Positions 1 to 7,025 of a stretch of DNA of 17,936 bases are shown here, in pieces. The position numbers and the translations under genes were made by a program. The notes beneath the pieces were generated by a model that was given only the letters and a program-made list of their open reading frames with translations, had not been told where the DNA came from and ran no database searches. The DNA comes from Gemmatimonadota bacterium. Lineage in GTDB: Bacteria; GCA-2686955. The stretch spans positions 1 through 17,936 of the forward strand of contig NYZA01000032.1 of NCBI GenBank assembly GCA_002686955.1, given 5' to 3'. The first letter of the stretch is position 1. Every line of letters starts with the position of its first letter.

Positions 1-111
1 CTCTGCGGGGCGCACAATCGCCGGAGACAAGCAACAAGTTGATGGAGAATCGCTGACGTTTCGATATGCCCGCAAGCTCGCGAGTGCCCCGACGACGAGC
101 CGATCCTCAGC

Positions 112-219
112 GACTGGATTGTCTTCGGCGCGCAGGCCAGCGATCTGTCGTTCGGGCGTTATCCGGACGGTCTCGAATCGTTGGTCACGCTCGATGCGGC
201 GTCGCCGGATGGCGTGAAT
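112..219 (+). pseudogene. relic of a lamin-tail (LTD) domain, C-terminal part
   Basis: Read on the plus strand in the frame beginning at 112, this stretch gives DWIVFGAQASDLSFGRYPDG (112-171), then a short linker and SPDGVN (202-219). This is the usual end of a bacterial lamin-tail domain (PF00932), where an FGPQ-x-x-DVS-x-GR-x-PDG segment is followed by TPG-x-x-N. The frame has a stop at 40-42 and no ATG between that stop and the domain, and I cannot recognise the N-terminal half of the domain in any of the three plus frames upstream, so the gene looks truncated or frameshifted. The frame stays open to a TAA at 421-423, antisense to the 3' end of the beta-helix gene, but the residues after 219 look unlike any domain. 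Similarity is judged by eye. Nothing else was recognised in 1-111. Confidence 0.5.
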
Positions 220-1889
220 TTGTACGTACCTCCCTGGAAGCGGGAAGCGCCCTCCGATCCCGATCCCAACCAACGCCAGTTCCCCGGCCCCCCGTACGCA
301 CCCATGTCGGAGCGGGCGTCGTTCGGGTATCGCGCCGGCCACAGGGGATGCCAATCGGAGACGCCGTCGGCGATGCTCGGGTCCCCTGCATCGACGCAAG
401 GGGATGATGGGGCGAGGAGGTAATCGTACCCGGCCCGGGAGCGAAAAAGGGGAGCGGCGTCGATATTGCCTTCGCCGGCCCAACCGCCCACGACATCGCT
501 GTAGCGGATGCTCGGCGCGCCGACGATGATGCCGATCTGGTTCGGGGTGTTGCCCCAGAACACGCAGTTCAAGAGGGTCGGAGATCCGCCATCGCAATCG
601 ATGCCGCCACCTCCATAGAGGCAATCGTTGTCGGCGAATGTGCAGTTTCTGACGAGGACACTGTCGGACCCTTCGTAGAAGACCATGCCGGCGCCTCGCT
701 CGGCGGCGGTGTTGTCGGTGATGAGGCAGTTGCGGATGGTGGCGGATGCGTTCTCGCAGACGACCCCTCCGCCGCGATAGGTGGCGTGGTTGTCTCGGAT
801 CCAGGTGTTTTCGATGATGGGGGGCGTAGTGGTATTCGACCAGCAAGAGATGCCGGCGCCGCGAGGAGCTGTGTTGCCGGCGATGAGACAGTCTCGGACC
901 AGGGTTTTGCTCCCTAATAGACCGCTCCCGCCAAGGACGAGTCCGCCGCGCTCGACGGCCGCAGAGTTGTTCAGTATGTGGCAATTGAGCATGATCCCGG
1001 CACCGCGTAAGTACAGCCCTCCAAGGAGCTCTGCGTGGTTGCTCGCTACTACCGAGTCACTCATTTGGAAATCACATCCGTCCAGAACCACGCCACCTCC
1101 CCACCAAGCCGCAGTATTCCCTTCCACCGTACATTGCTCCATTCGGATCGATGCATCTTCGGCATACAATCCTCCGCCGGTCGATGCTGCCGCCACGTTG
1201 TTCGTCACATGACAGCTCTCAAGATTCAAAGTTCCATGAGGGTACACATATATACCGCCGCCTGCAAGCAACTCCACGTCATTCCCCCGAATCACACAAT
1301 TGATAAAGGTCGCGGAAGCCAACGAGTCGACGTAGACGCCACCGCCGTACCTTTCGGCGACATTTCCTTCGATGGTGCAGTTGACAAACAAGGGCGTTGT
1401 GCCAACCCCACAAAACACTCCACCTCCGTGCCTGTCCGCGTAACTGTCCAGGATTCGGCAATTGACGAAGCTGGGCGCGGATTTGGTGAAGACATCGATC
1501 CCGCCTCCAGTACTCCAGTAGGTCGATTCGTACCCTCTCGTGAATGTGAGTCCCGCCAAGGTGACGCCTTGAGGTTCGTATCCGCCTACGGCGAGTACCT
1601 GTACCGAGTCGCCGCCGTCCACGACTGTCTCCTTGACCGTGGTCGAGTCGTTCGGATTCGTGCTCTCAACGGTCAAGGACTTTTCGACCAGGCGGAAATG
1701 TGGATATGTGCCGGGCCGCACGATGATCTTGTCGCCGTCTTCCGCCGCATCAACCGCCCCCTGAATCGTCTCATAGTCGTCCGGCACGTAGATGGACTCG
1801 GGCAAGGGCGAGGTCGAAGCGCTTCCTCGTCCAGTGGCGCAGATCATCGGGAAGAGTAGGAGGACGAACGTACTCTGATGTGAAGTCAT
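159..1889 (-). CDS. exported right-handed parallel beta-helix repeat protein
   Basis: The 576-aa product begins with a signal peptide (hydrophobic core about residues 8-17, likely cleavage in the 20-25 region). The segment SIYVPDDYETIQGAVDAAEDG (from about 32), followed by IIVRPGTY, is the typical N-terminal cap of pectin-lyase-fold proteins. Twelve coils follow, each marked by a GGG(I/V/L) or close variant near residues 128, 155, 182, 210, 238, 264, 290, 315, 344, 373, 399 and 427, a period of 26-29 residues. Many also carry an NC-x-I-x-x-N step. The C-terminal SPCVDAGDP (496-504) and DMGAYG (528-533) are common closing motifs of such proteins. No catalytic residues are evident, so a surface or secreted structural or adhesive role is an inference. 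The ATG at 1889 has a GAGGTG ribosome site 9 bases upstream and lies 24 bp after the previous gene, so it is probably the last gene of the operon. The 38 residues after GPGNW (538) resemble nothing and run antisense through a lamin-tail relic. Confidence 0.85.
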   Translation of the reverse strand: MTSHQSTFVLLLFPMICATGRGSASTSPLPESIYVPDDYETIQGAVDAAEDGDKIIVRPGTYPHFRLVEKSLTVESTNPNDSTTVKETVVDGGDSVQVLAVGGYEPQGVTLAGLTFTRGYESTYWSTGGGIDVFTKSAPSFVNCRILDSYADRHGGGVFCGVGTTPLFVNCTIEGNVAERYGGGVYVDSLASATFINCVIRGNDVELLAGGGIYVYPHGTLNLESCHVTNNVAAASTGGGLYAEDASIRMEQCTVEGNTAAWWGGGVVLDGCDFQMSDSVVASNHAELLGGLYLRGAGIMLNCHILNNSAAVERGGLVLGGSGLLGSKTLVRDCLIAGNTAPRGAGISCWSNTTTPPIIENTWIRDNHATYRGGGVVCENASATIRNCLITDNTAAERGAGMVFYEGSDSVLVRNCTFADNDCLYGGGGIDCDGGSPTLLNCVFWGNTPNQIGIIVGAPSIRYSDVVGGWAGEGNIDAAPLFRSRAGYDYLLAPSSPCVDAGDPSIADGVSDWHPLWPARYPNDARSDMGAYGGPGNWRWLGSGSEGASRFQGGTYKFTPSGDAASSVTNDSRPSG

Positions 1890-1913
1890 TGGGTACTACA
1901 CCTCGATGTCGGA

Positions 1914-4385
1914 CTAGTCCAACCGTCGCTCCCGCTTCACCGGTACTGCGCAGCAATCCGGCTCAGGTGGCGCCAGCGGCGGAAGATCGTTCGACTCCGA
2001 TCGGCTCATGCCGGCGATCATCTCGACAACGCGGGAGGGCTGTTGTGGAATGCTCCATGCGAGTACCGGCGATAGCCGGCAGAAGATGGGGTCGGTCTCG
2101 TGTTCCATGAACTCGATCGCCTGCAAGTACAGCTTCTTGGTGTTCTCCGGGAGAGACGCCACATCGAGAGCGAACTCCGCCTCCCCCTCTCCAAAGCCAT
2201 CGTCCTCCGCGATCTCGCAGCTCTCGCTGATCTGAAGATCCTCCGGTCTCAGCTCCCACGCGACGATGTTCTCACATTGAGCTGTACACGGTTCGCCGAC
2301 CGGAGCGGTCCCTTCGCCCAAGCTCCACGCGAGCCGAATACTGCTCCCGATATGGGCCTTCGATACCATCACGGTGTAGATGCTCAGGCTTTGGGGCTGC
2401 GAAGGCTCTCTCACCAGGAGCGGCCACCCGTCGGTGGCGCCGAGGTCGGGGCCTCCGCCTCTGAAAGGCTCACGTCCGAAGGCGTATGAGCGCGGATGCG
2501 GTGCGGCGTCGTAGCCATGCTCCTTCACTTCGACATCGACCGCGCGATCGAGCACCCATCGCGCGGAGGCCGGCCCGCCTTTTCGCACGCCTTCCGATCT
2601 GAGATCGGCGCGAACGGAGTTTAGATCTCCCGGCTTCGGGCTATCGTCGCCGACGATGCCCCAGTTCGCCGTTCGGCGCTGACCGCCCGGATCGAAGGGG
2701 ATGTGGTCCAAAACCACCGAATGGCAATCGCCGCCGATCGCCGTCTGCCAGCGGCAGAGACTCTCCCAGGGGCCGAGAGCTGCATCCCAATGGCCGAATC
2801 GTCTGTACTCCGTCGATGTCTGGTACAGATTGTAGTCGACATCAAAGGTGCCGGTGCCCACTACCGCGCCCTTCGCGAAGCTGAAGAGCTTGTCGACGAG
2901 CGGTTTGCATGCGGAGTTCGGGATTTGGGGGCAAAACCCTGGTGGTGCGCCGCCAGACTCACAGACGCACCATCGGTTCGAGAGATTTTGAATGATGTTG
3001 TTCTTGATGTAGATGTCTCGGTTCAATAGATGCTGTTCGTTTCCCTCTTCCGGAGTGGAGCAATAGCGGTCCCCGCTGTTGAAGACGCAGTACGTCGTGT
3101 TGCAGTTCTCGCCATTGTCGCCGGCCAGGTCCTCCTCACATTGATAGATCACATCTCCGAACGTGAATACCATTCCACCATTTATCAACGTGTTGTTGTA
3201 GATGTGGGCATTCGAGACGCTCTGCCCGCGAATGGCGCTGCCTCGAGTGGCGCCATCACCATCGATGCGGCAAACGACGACGTTGTTGTAAACCCACACA
3301 TCTTCAAGCTGGTAAGGATACATCACATAATCGGGGTCCCTCCCGGATACCCCCGACCCACCGCCGAGCATGATTCCGCCATCATCGGCATGATACACAT
3401 AGTTGTCATGAATCGCCCAGTCGCTCGCCTCCAGCTTGACCATGATGCCATCCAGGCGCGTATGATAGAAACGGTTGTGGCGCACCGTCCCACCGTCGAT
3501 CCCCACTGAATCGAAGCCGTGCTCGCCGCACTGTGAAACGATGCAATGCTCGACGATCGTATCGTCGCCACCTCCGAGCACGCGGATACAATCGTCGGCG
3601 AAGTACACATCGGCCCCCGCCGGCCGGTTTTGATCCCAAACGCGGCCGGAAAAGCCGACGACCAGACGGCTCAAGATGTCGCGGGCGCCGGCGGCGTGAA
3701 CCATCTGGAGTAGACGCGTGGTCTTGCCACCCTTGACGCGCGGGGTGAACTGATCGATGTGACGTTCGAGAGTGAAGTCTCGGGCTGTGACGTCATCGCC
3801 GGCGACGACGAGGGGGGAGACTTGGGGGATGTTGATGGCCTCGCCTTCGTCACAGAGGTATTCGGGCGGGCACGGCTCCTCCGCCGGCACCACATCGAGA
3901 ATCGACGCCGCAGCATCCGGCACATCCCCGCGCCAAGTGGTATTCGCCTCGGTGATCCACAGCCCCGGCTCACCGCCGGTGATGGTGTGGGAGCCGGCCA
4001 GGTAGACCACATCGCCGGGGCCGATCGACTCGGCGCCGTCAAGGCAGTCGTTGGGCGGAGTGTCGACCGCGTCGTACCACCTGTCGCAGTCTCCCCCCCA
4101 AGCCCTCTGAAACTGAAACGCATTCACCCCACAGAGCCCCGCGCACTCGTCGATCTGGTCGTAGCACACGATCTCCATCTCGCCCCTCAAACCGAGGTCA
4201 TCGGCCAGGATCCAACACGGGCTCTCTTCGCTGCCGCAATCCGGGAAATCCTCCAGCTCGAAGCACCATGTCGTGGGCGGATCCACGCCGACTTCGCCCG
4301 GCGACTCAGCCGATTGGGCGCGAGAACCACCACCGATCAGAATGGCCCAGATCGCCGTCACGAGCAACCCGCCCCCGCCCCTCAT
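1914..4385 (-). CDS. exported cysteine-rich parallel beta-helix protein
   Basis: The 823-aa product starts at the ATG 4385-4383. That codon overlaps the TGA of the upstream gene (ATGA) and is preceded by GGGGAGG. An in-frame extension to 4727 only duplicates the upstream gene in another frame. Residues 1-25 form a signal peptide. The middle third carries beta-helix (PbH1-type) steps such as DDTIVEHCIVSQCGEHGFDS, GTVRHNRFYHTRLDGIMV, WAIHDNYVYHADDGGIML and VYNNVVVCRIDG, with a longer 'right-handed helix' region between about residues 150 and 550. GAxDG near the end of the helix resembles the closing DxGAxxG of the family. The C-terminal 150 residues look like a separate beta-rich domain ending with a double cysteine (DCC). 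I count about 30 cysteines, many in close pairs, which suggests disulfide bonding outside the cytoplasm. No enzymatic motif was recognised. It sits between the paralog pair and the other beta-helix gene, and the four probably form one transcript. Confidence 0.8.
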   Translation of the reverse strand: MRGGGGLLVTAIWAILIGGGSRAQSAESPGEVGVDPPTTWCFELEDFPDCGSEESPCWILADDLGLRGEMEIVCYDQIDECAGLCGVNAFQFQRAWGGDCDRWYDAVDTPPNDCLDGAESIGPGDVVYLAGSHTITGGEPGLWITEANTTWRGDVPDAAASILDVVPAEEPCPPEYLCDEGEAINIPQVSPLVVAGDDVTARDFTLERHIDQFTPRVKGGKTTRLLQMVHAAGARDILSRLVVGFSGRVWDQNRPAGADVYFADDCIRVLGGGDDTIVEHCIVSQCGEHGFDSVGIDGGTVRHNRFYHTRLDGIMVKLEASDWAIHDNYVYHADDGGIMLGGGSGVSGRDPDYVMYPYQLEDVWVYNNVVVCRIDGDGATRGSAIRGQSVSNAHIYNNTLINGGMVFTFGDVIYQCEEDLAGDNGENCNTTYCVFNSGDRYCSTPEEGNEQHLLNRDIYIKNNIIQNLSNRWCVCESGGAPPGFCPQIPNSACKPLVDKLFSFAKGAVVGTGTFDVDYNLYQTSTEYRRFGHWDAALGPWESLCRWQTAIGGDCHSVVLDHIPFDPGGQRRTANWGIVGDDSPKPGDLNSVRADLRSEGVRKGGPASARWVLDRAVDVEVKEHGYDAAPHPRSYAFGREPFRGGGPDLGATDGWPLLVREPSQPQSLSIYTVMVSKAHIGSSIRLAWSLGEGTAPVGEPCTAQCENIVAWELRPEDLQISESCEIAEDDGFGEGEAEFALDVASLPENTKKLYLQAIEFMEHETDPIFCRLSPVLAWSIPQQPSRVVEMIAGMSRSESNDLPPLAPPEPDCCAVPVKRERRLD

Positions 4386-4819
4386 GGCCTCCCCACCAGC
4401 TCGGCCCCGAACACCACGTACTGTGTCGAAAGCGTGTCTTGAAACTCCACCTCCCAGCGAACGAATCGGCCCAGAGGCACGTTCGAATTGGTCGAGAGCA
4501 GCGCGTGCTCTCCCTTCGGTGTGGTGTCGCTTGCTTCGTTGAAGACCAGAGAGAGCACCGTCTCGAAATCGGTTTCGGCCAATGTGTTGGCGGTCTGGGC
4601 GTGGAGCTTCACCCAGCGATTGCTCGCCAGGCTCACCTCGCTGATCCTGATGTCGATCACGACATCGCGGTCGAAGCAGAAGTCCCAGATCTCGTCTTGG
4701 GGTTGAGCGACGTGCCGAGTCGTGCAATGGACCTTGATCCCAGGCTCACGATGAATCGTGGCGCCCAACGTGGCCCCGACCAGGAGAACGAACGCTCCCA
4801 CCTCGATCGAGCGTGACAC
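4382..4819 (-). CDS. small exported protein, second copy of a tandem paralog pair
   Basis: The 145-aa product has a hydrophobic N terminus (about residues 8-20, GAFVLLVGATLGA) consistent with a signal peptide. The mature part resembles the product of the gene just upstream: both have QPQD(D/E)(L/I)WD (39-46 here), an RD(I/V) a few residues later, and NS-x-PLGRF(L/V)RW-x-V-x-F-x-DT-x-S-x-Q near the C terminus (PLGRFVRW at 115-122 here). The alternating polar/hydrophobic pattern suggests a small beta-sandwich. I do not recognise the family and assign no function. The start is a GTG at 4819, three bases after the upstream stop (TGA 4825-4823), with only a weak ribosome site. The stop overlaps the ATG of the downstream beta-helix gene by 4 bases, pointing to translational coupling. 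It has two cysteines after the signal peptide region (32 and 48). Confidence 0.75.
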   Translation of the reverse strand: MSRSIEVGAFVLLVGATLGATIHREPGIKVHCTTRHVAQPQDEIWDFCFDRDVVIDIRISEVSLASNRWVKLHAQTANTLAETDFETVLSLVFNEASDTTPKGEHALLSTNSNVPLGRFVRWEVEFQDTLSTQYVVFGAELVGRP

Positions 4820-4822
4820 CGC

Positions 4823-5278
4823 TCAGTCCCGGCAGGCGCCGGAGGCCTGGAACGCGATGTGCTGCTCGCTGGAGGTGTCGGAGAAACGGACCTGCCAGCG
4901 TAGAAAGCGCCCCAGAGGCGTGCTGTTGTCTTCGACCGTGAGTCGAAGGTGCTTTCTGAGCGGCAGGGAATCTCCGTCGGTAACTTGGAGAGAATCCAGG
5001 GTTTCCCAGTCCTGGCCGGGCCGCACATTGGAGGTTTGCAGGGTCACGGTGGCCTTCGTGCTGCTGCTGAGCTCCTCCTCGGTGATCTTCAGTTGTACGG
5101 TGATGTCACGGCAGGCGAGCACATCCCAAAGATCGTCCTGAGGTTGGACGACGAACTCGCTGGTTCGGTAGATCCGGGTCTCCGGCTGGACCACCATGCC
5201 GGCGGCGAGAGCGCAGGGTGCGGAGACTGTGAGCGCGGCGATCAGAATCGGTGCGGCGAAAGGGTGTGGGCGGATCAT
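4823..5278 (-). CDS. small exported protein, first copy of a tandem paralog pair
   Basis: The 151-aa product starts at the ATG 5278-5276, with GGAG about 9 bases upstream. A longer open frame to 5785 lacks coding character and runs antisense through the antitoxin gene, so the shorter start is preferred. Residues 1-26 (hydrophobic core PILIAALTVSAPCALA, cleavage after ALA-A) form a signal peptide. Key segments are QPQDDLWD (45-52), ATVTLQTSN (76-84), WETLDSL (91-97) and PLGRFLRWQVRFSDT (121-135). The 'LQTS...W..L' and 'PLGRFLRW' phrases are of a type found in small beta-sandwich domains, but no named family was recognised. It heads the four-gene exported-protein operon. The upstream gap 5279-5381 should hold the promoter, but I see no convincing -35/-10 pair on the minus strand. 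Confidence 0.78.
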   Translation of the reverse strand: MIRPHPFAAPILIAALTVSAPCALAAGMVVQPETRIYRTSEFVVQPQDDLWDVLACRDITVQLKITEEELSSSTKATVTLQTSNVRPGQDWETLDSLQVTDGDSLPLRKHLRLTVEDNSTPLGRFLRWQVRFSDTSSEQHIAFQASGACRD

Positions 5279-5381
5279 GGGTGGATCTCCTTCGTTGCGG
5301 CCGAAATGGAAGACCCCACGCGCCCGGCGACCCCACCCTCTTCTTTCACTCCCATTGCCGAGAGTCGAGAGCTGGAGATCG

Positions 5382-5416
5382 TTGACCTGGTCATATGACC
5401 AGGATATTCTTCGGTC
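5382..5416 (+). promoter_or_regulatory. toxin-antitoxin promoter with an 18-bp palindromic operator
   Basis: A -35 box TTGACC (5382-5387), a 17-base spacer and a -10 box TATTCT (5405-5410) point at the antitoxin gene. The spacer is almost filled by a perfect 18-bp palindrome, CCTGGTCATATGACCAGG (5386-5403), which overlaps the -35 box by two bases. Phd/YefM antitoxins, alone or with their toxin, repress their own operon through such palindromes. The expected start of transcription, about 7 bases after the -10 box, falls on the ATG at 5417, so the message would be leaderless. No ribosome site is seen before that ATG. The palindrome also lies in the gap to the divergent exported-protein operon and could affect it. 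Confidence 0.7.
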
Positions 5417-5650
5417 ATGGAACAGATGACAATCACGGAGTTCAAGGCTCGCTGCATCGCCGTGCTCAAGGAGGTTCAGGCCAGCGGGCGGCCCTTGGTC
5501 GTCACGCTGCGGGGGCGTCCTTTGGCCCGCGTGGAGCCGGCGGGCACGGACCCGGATGGGCCGCGTCTCGGTGTTCGTGAGGGCGACATGAAGATCCGGG
5601 GGGATATCGTCTCGTGCGATTTCACGGATGAGTGGGAGATGGAGCGTTGA
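5417..5650 (+). CDS. Phd/YefM-family antitoxin
   Basis: The 77-aa product matches type II antitoxins of the Phd/YefM family. The N-terminal DNA-binding and dimerisation part (about 1-42) reads MTITEFKARCIAVLKEVQ and then PLVVTLRGRPLARVEPA, with the typical 'vTk-r-grP-arv' hairpin. The C-terminal tail (about 50-77), GVREGDMKIRGDIV followed by an acidic FTDEWEME, is the kind of flexible arm that threads into the toxin. It should neutralise the PIN toxin encoded next and repress the shared promoter through the palindrome at 5386-5403. The ATG at 5417 coincides with the predicted transcription start. The ATG at 5426 is an alternative but has no better ribosome site. The stop overlaps the toxin start. 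Confidence 0.88.
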   Translation: MEQMTITEFKARCIAVLKEVQASGRPLVVTLRGRPLARVEPAGTDPDGPRLGVREGDMKIRGDIVSCDFTDEWEMER

Positions 5651-6048
5651 ATCTGCTCCTCGACACCCATGTATGGGTCTGGACCCAGGAACTCTCGACG
5701 GGATTGGGCGCCCGCGCGCGGGCATTGATCGGGGACCGCGACAACAGCTTGGCGGTGGCGACTGTCTCCACTCTCGAGATTGCACGGCTCATCGAGTCGG
5801 ATCGAATCTCGCTCGAAGGAACACTTCAATCGTGGATTCGTGACACGCTCACCGCTCTTCGGGCCCGAACGATTGAGCTCTCCCACGAGGTCGCCGCTTT
5901 GGCCTATGCGCTCCCGGGGCGGTTCCATCGAGATCCTGCGGATCGAGTTCTCGTGGCTACCGCGATGCACGAGGGGCTCACGGTGCTGACCGGGGATCGT
6001 CGCATACTGGATTATCGACGGGTCTCGTCGGTGGATGCGCGGAAGTAG
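5647..6048 (+). CDS. PIN-domain toxin (VapC-like ribonuclease)
   Basis: The 133-aa product is a compact PIN domain. It begins MNLLLDTHVWVW, as in many toxins paired with Phd/YefM antitoxins. The acidic metal-binding residues are visible: D6 (LLDTH), E44 (STLEIA), D99 (in RDPADR, with D96 nearby) and D117 (TGDRR). Such toxins are Mg-dependent endoribonucleases that cut tRNA, rRNA or mRNA; the target cannot be read from sequence. I chose the TTG at 5647 because it overlaps the antitoxin stop (TTGA) and has GGGAG (5634-5638) 8 bases upstream. A GTG at 5632 would lie inside the antitoxin gene and would leave that ribosome site unused. All four key acidic positions are present, so the toxin looks intact. 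Confidence 0.88.
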   Translation: MNLLLDTHVWVWTQELSTGLGARARALIGDRDNSLAVATVSTLEIARLIESDRISLEGTLQSWIRDTLTALRARTIELSHEVAALAYALPGRFHRDPADRVLVATAMHEGLTVLTGDRRILDYRRVSSVDARK

Positions 6049-6113
6049 AGGGGGCGGGCGGGTTCGATCGGCGGCGTGCCGGGCCACGAATGGGTGGGGG
6101 CGACCTCTAGCGC

Positions 6114-6130
6114 CGACCCTAAGCGGGTCG
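6114..6130. terminator. possible stem-loop between convergent toxin-antitoxin modules
   Basis: CGACCC (6114-6119) pairs perfectly with GGGTCG (6125-6130) around a 5-base loop. It lies in the 113-bp gap between the ends of the PIN toxin and AbiEii genes, where a terminator for either strand would be expected. There is no T-run on either side, so intrinsic termination is not convincing. Nothing else was recognised in 6049-6161. Confidence 0.25.
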
Positions 6131-6161
6131 CGCGCCCCTATCCACTCGGAGATCGAGGATC

Positions 6162-7025
6162 TCAGGCCCGCAGATACTCCTCCATACGCGCCAGCTGCTG
6201 GCGGAAGAAATCGACGCCCCAAGCGTCCAGGCTGGGCTGGTCTCGAAGGGGCAGGAAACGAGCGATGTCAGCGCGGGCGAGCGGCCAATCGATCGCATCG
6301 ACACGCTGGCGCATCGCCTCCAGAAACCACTGGGCTCCGACCGGTGGACTGAGATTCGCCCATGGCCCTTGTTGCGCCAGCGCGTTTGCCAGCAGCTCGA
6401 AGCTCGGCTCGAGCCGCCGGCGGATGTACCAGGCCAGGTCCCACCAGTCGCGGCCCTTGGTGTAGCTGCGGCAGAGCAACGCATGGGATTTCAGGGCGAA
6501 GCTCGACTCCAGGGTTTGGGTGGCGATCGGGGATGTCACCGGAAAGTCGAGGTAGCGAATTTCGCCCAGCGAACCGGCAGGCGGGTTGGTGTCGATCTCG
6601 AGCTTGATACGGATTTTCCCTCGTGCGGGTCTGGAGTAGGGTAGGTCGAGCAGCAGCAGTTTGCCGATCGAGTCGGTCTTGAGAAACGCCGTCTTCACGG
6701 CGCTTCCGGCGCGCGAGCGGTCCTGGGCCTCAAAACCGATCCCCTGGGCGAGACAGTCTTCACGGACCTGAGCCGCGATCGACTTCCAGTCAAACGAGGT
6801 TTCCGGCTCGTTCAAGAGGAAGTCGAGATCCTCGGAGAATCGGTCGGTGCCGTAGAGCAGTCGCAGGCAAGTTCCGCCGTGGAAGAGGGCGCGCGAGAAC
6901 AAGCCGCTCTTCGCCAGGCTCACGAGCACGAGCTGTTGCAGCAACTCGTGGATCACCAACTCCTGTTCGAAGGCATTTCGCGGACCGTACTCGGCGATGC
7001 GCGCCTCGAATCGTCGTTCGATCAC
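6162..7025 (-). CDS. AbiEii/AbiGii-family nucleotidyltransferase toxin
   Basis: The 287-aa product is a type IV toxin-antitoxin nucleotidyltransferase (PF08843). The nucleotidyltransferase signature is HGGTCLRLLYG followed by RFSEDLDF (49-69), with the metal-binding pair D66 and D68. Later family motifs are KIRIKLEIDTN (137-147) and KGRDWWDLAWY (190-200). In the AbiE phage-exclusion system the toxin is bacteriostatic and uses NTPs to modify its target; related enzymes (MenT) modify tRNA. The start is a GTG at 7025-7023 that overlaps the antitoxin stop (GTGA), with AGG 8 bases upstream. The reading frame continues upstream to 7250 but only antisense to nothing useful and within the antitoxin gene, so that extension is rejected. 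The toxin looks full length with the active site intact. Confidence 0.88.
   Translation of the reverse strand: MIERRFEARIAEYGPRNAFEQELVIHELLQQLVLVSLAKSGLFSRALFHGGTCLRLLYGTDRFSEDLDFLLNEPETSFDWKSIAAQVREDCLAQGIGFEAQDRSRAGSAVKTAFLKTDSIGKLLLLDLPYSRPARGKIRIKLEIDTNPPAGSLGEIRYLDFPVTSPIATQTLESSFALKSHALLCRSYTKGRDWWDLAWYIRRRLEPSFELLANALAQQGPWANLSPPVGAQWFLEAMRQRVDAIDWPLARADIARFLPLRDQPSLDAWGVDFFRQQLARMEEYLRA

Noticed and set aside
1035-1859. Plus-strand open frame of 274 codons
   Set aside because: It is antisense to the beta-helix repeats and mirrors their periodic codons.
159-1889. Possible repeat array or CRISPR-like periodicity in the beta-helix gene
   Set aside because: The period is at protein level (26-29 residues, Gly-rich turns) with diverged DNA; there are no identical repeats with unique spacers.
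4386-4727. In-frame N-terminal extension of the cysteine-rich beta-helix gene (114 residues)
   Set aside because: It overlaps the small exported gene in another frame, is Arg-rich without domain features, and the ATG at 4385 has both a ribosome site and a signal peptide directly after it.
5279-5785. In-frame extension upstream of the first small exported gene
   Set aside because: It runs antisense through the antitoxin and toxin genes and would bury the signal peptide; the ATG at 5278 has a good ribosome site.
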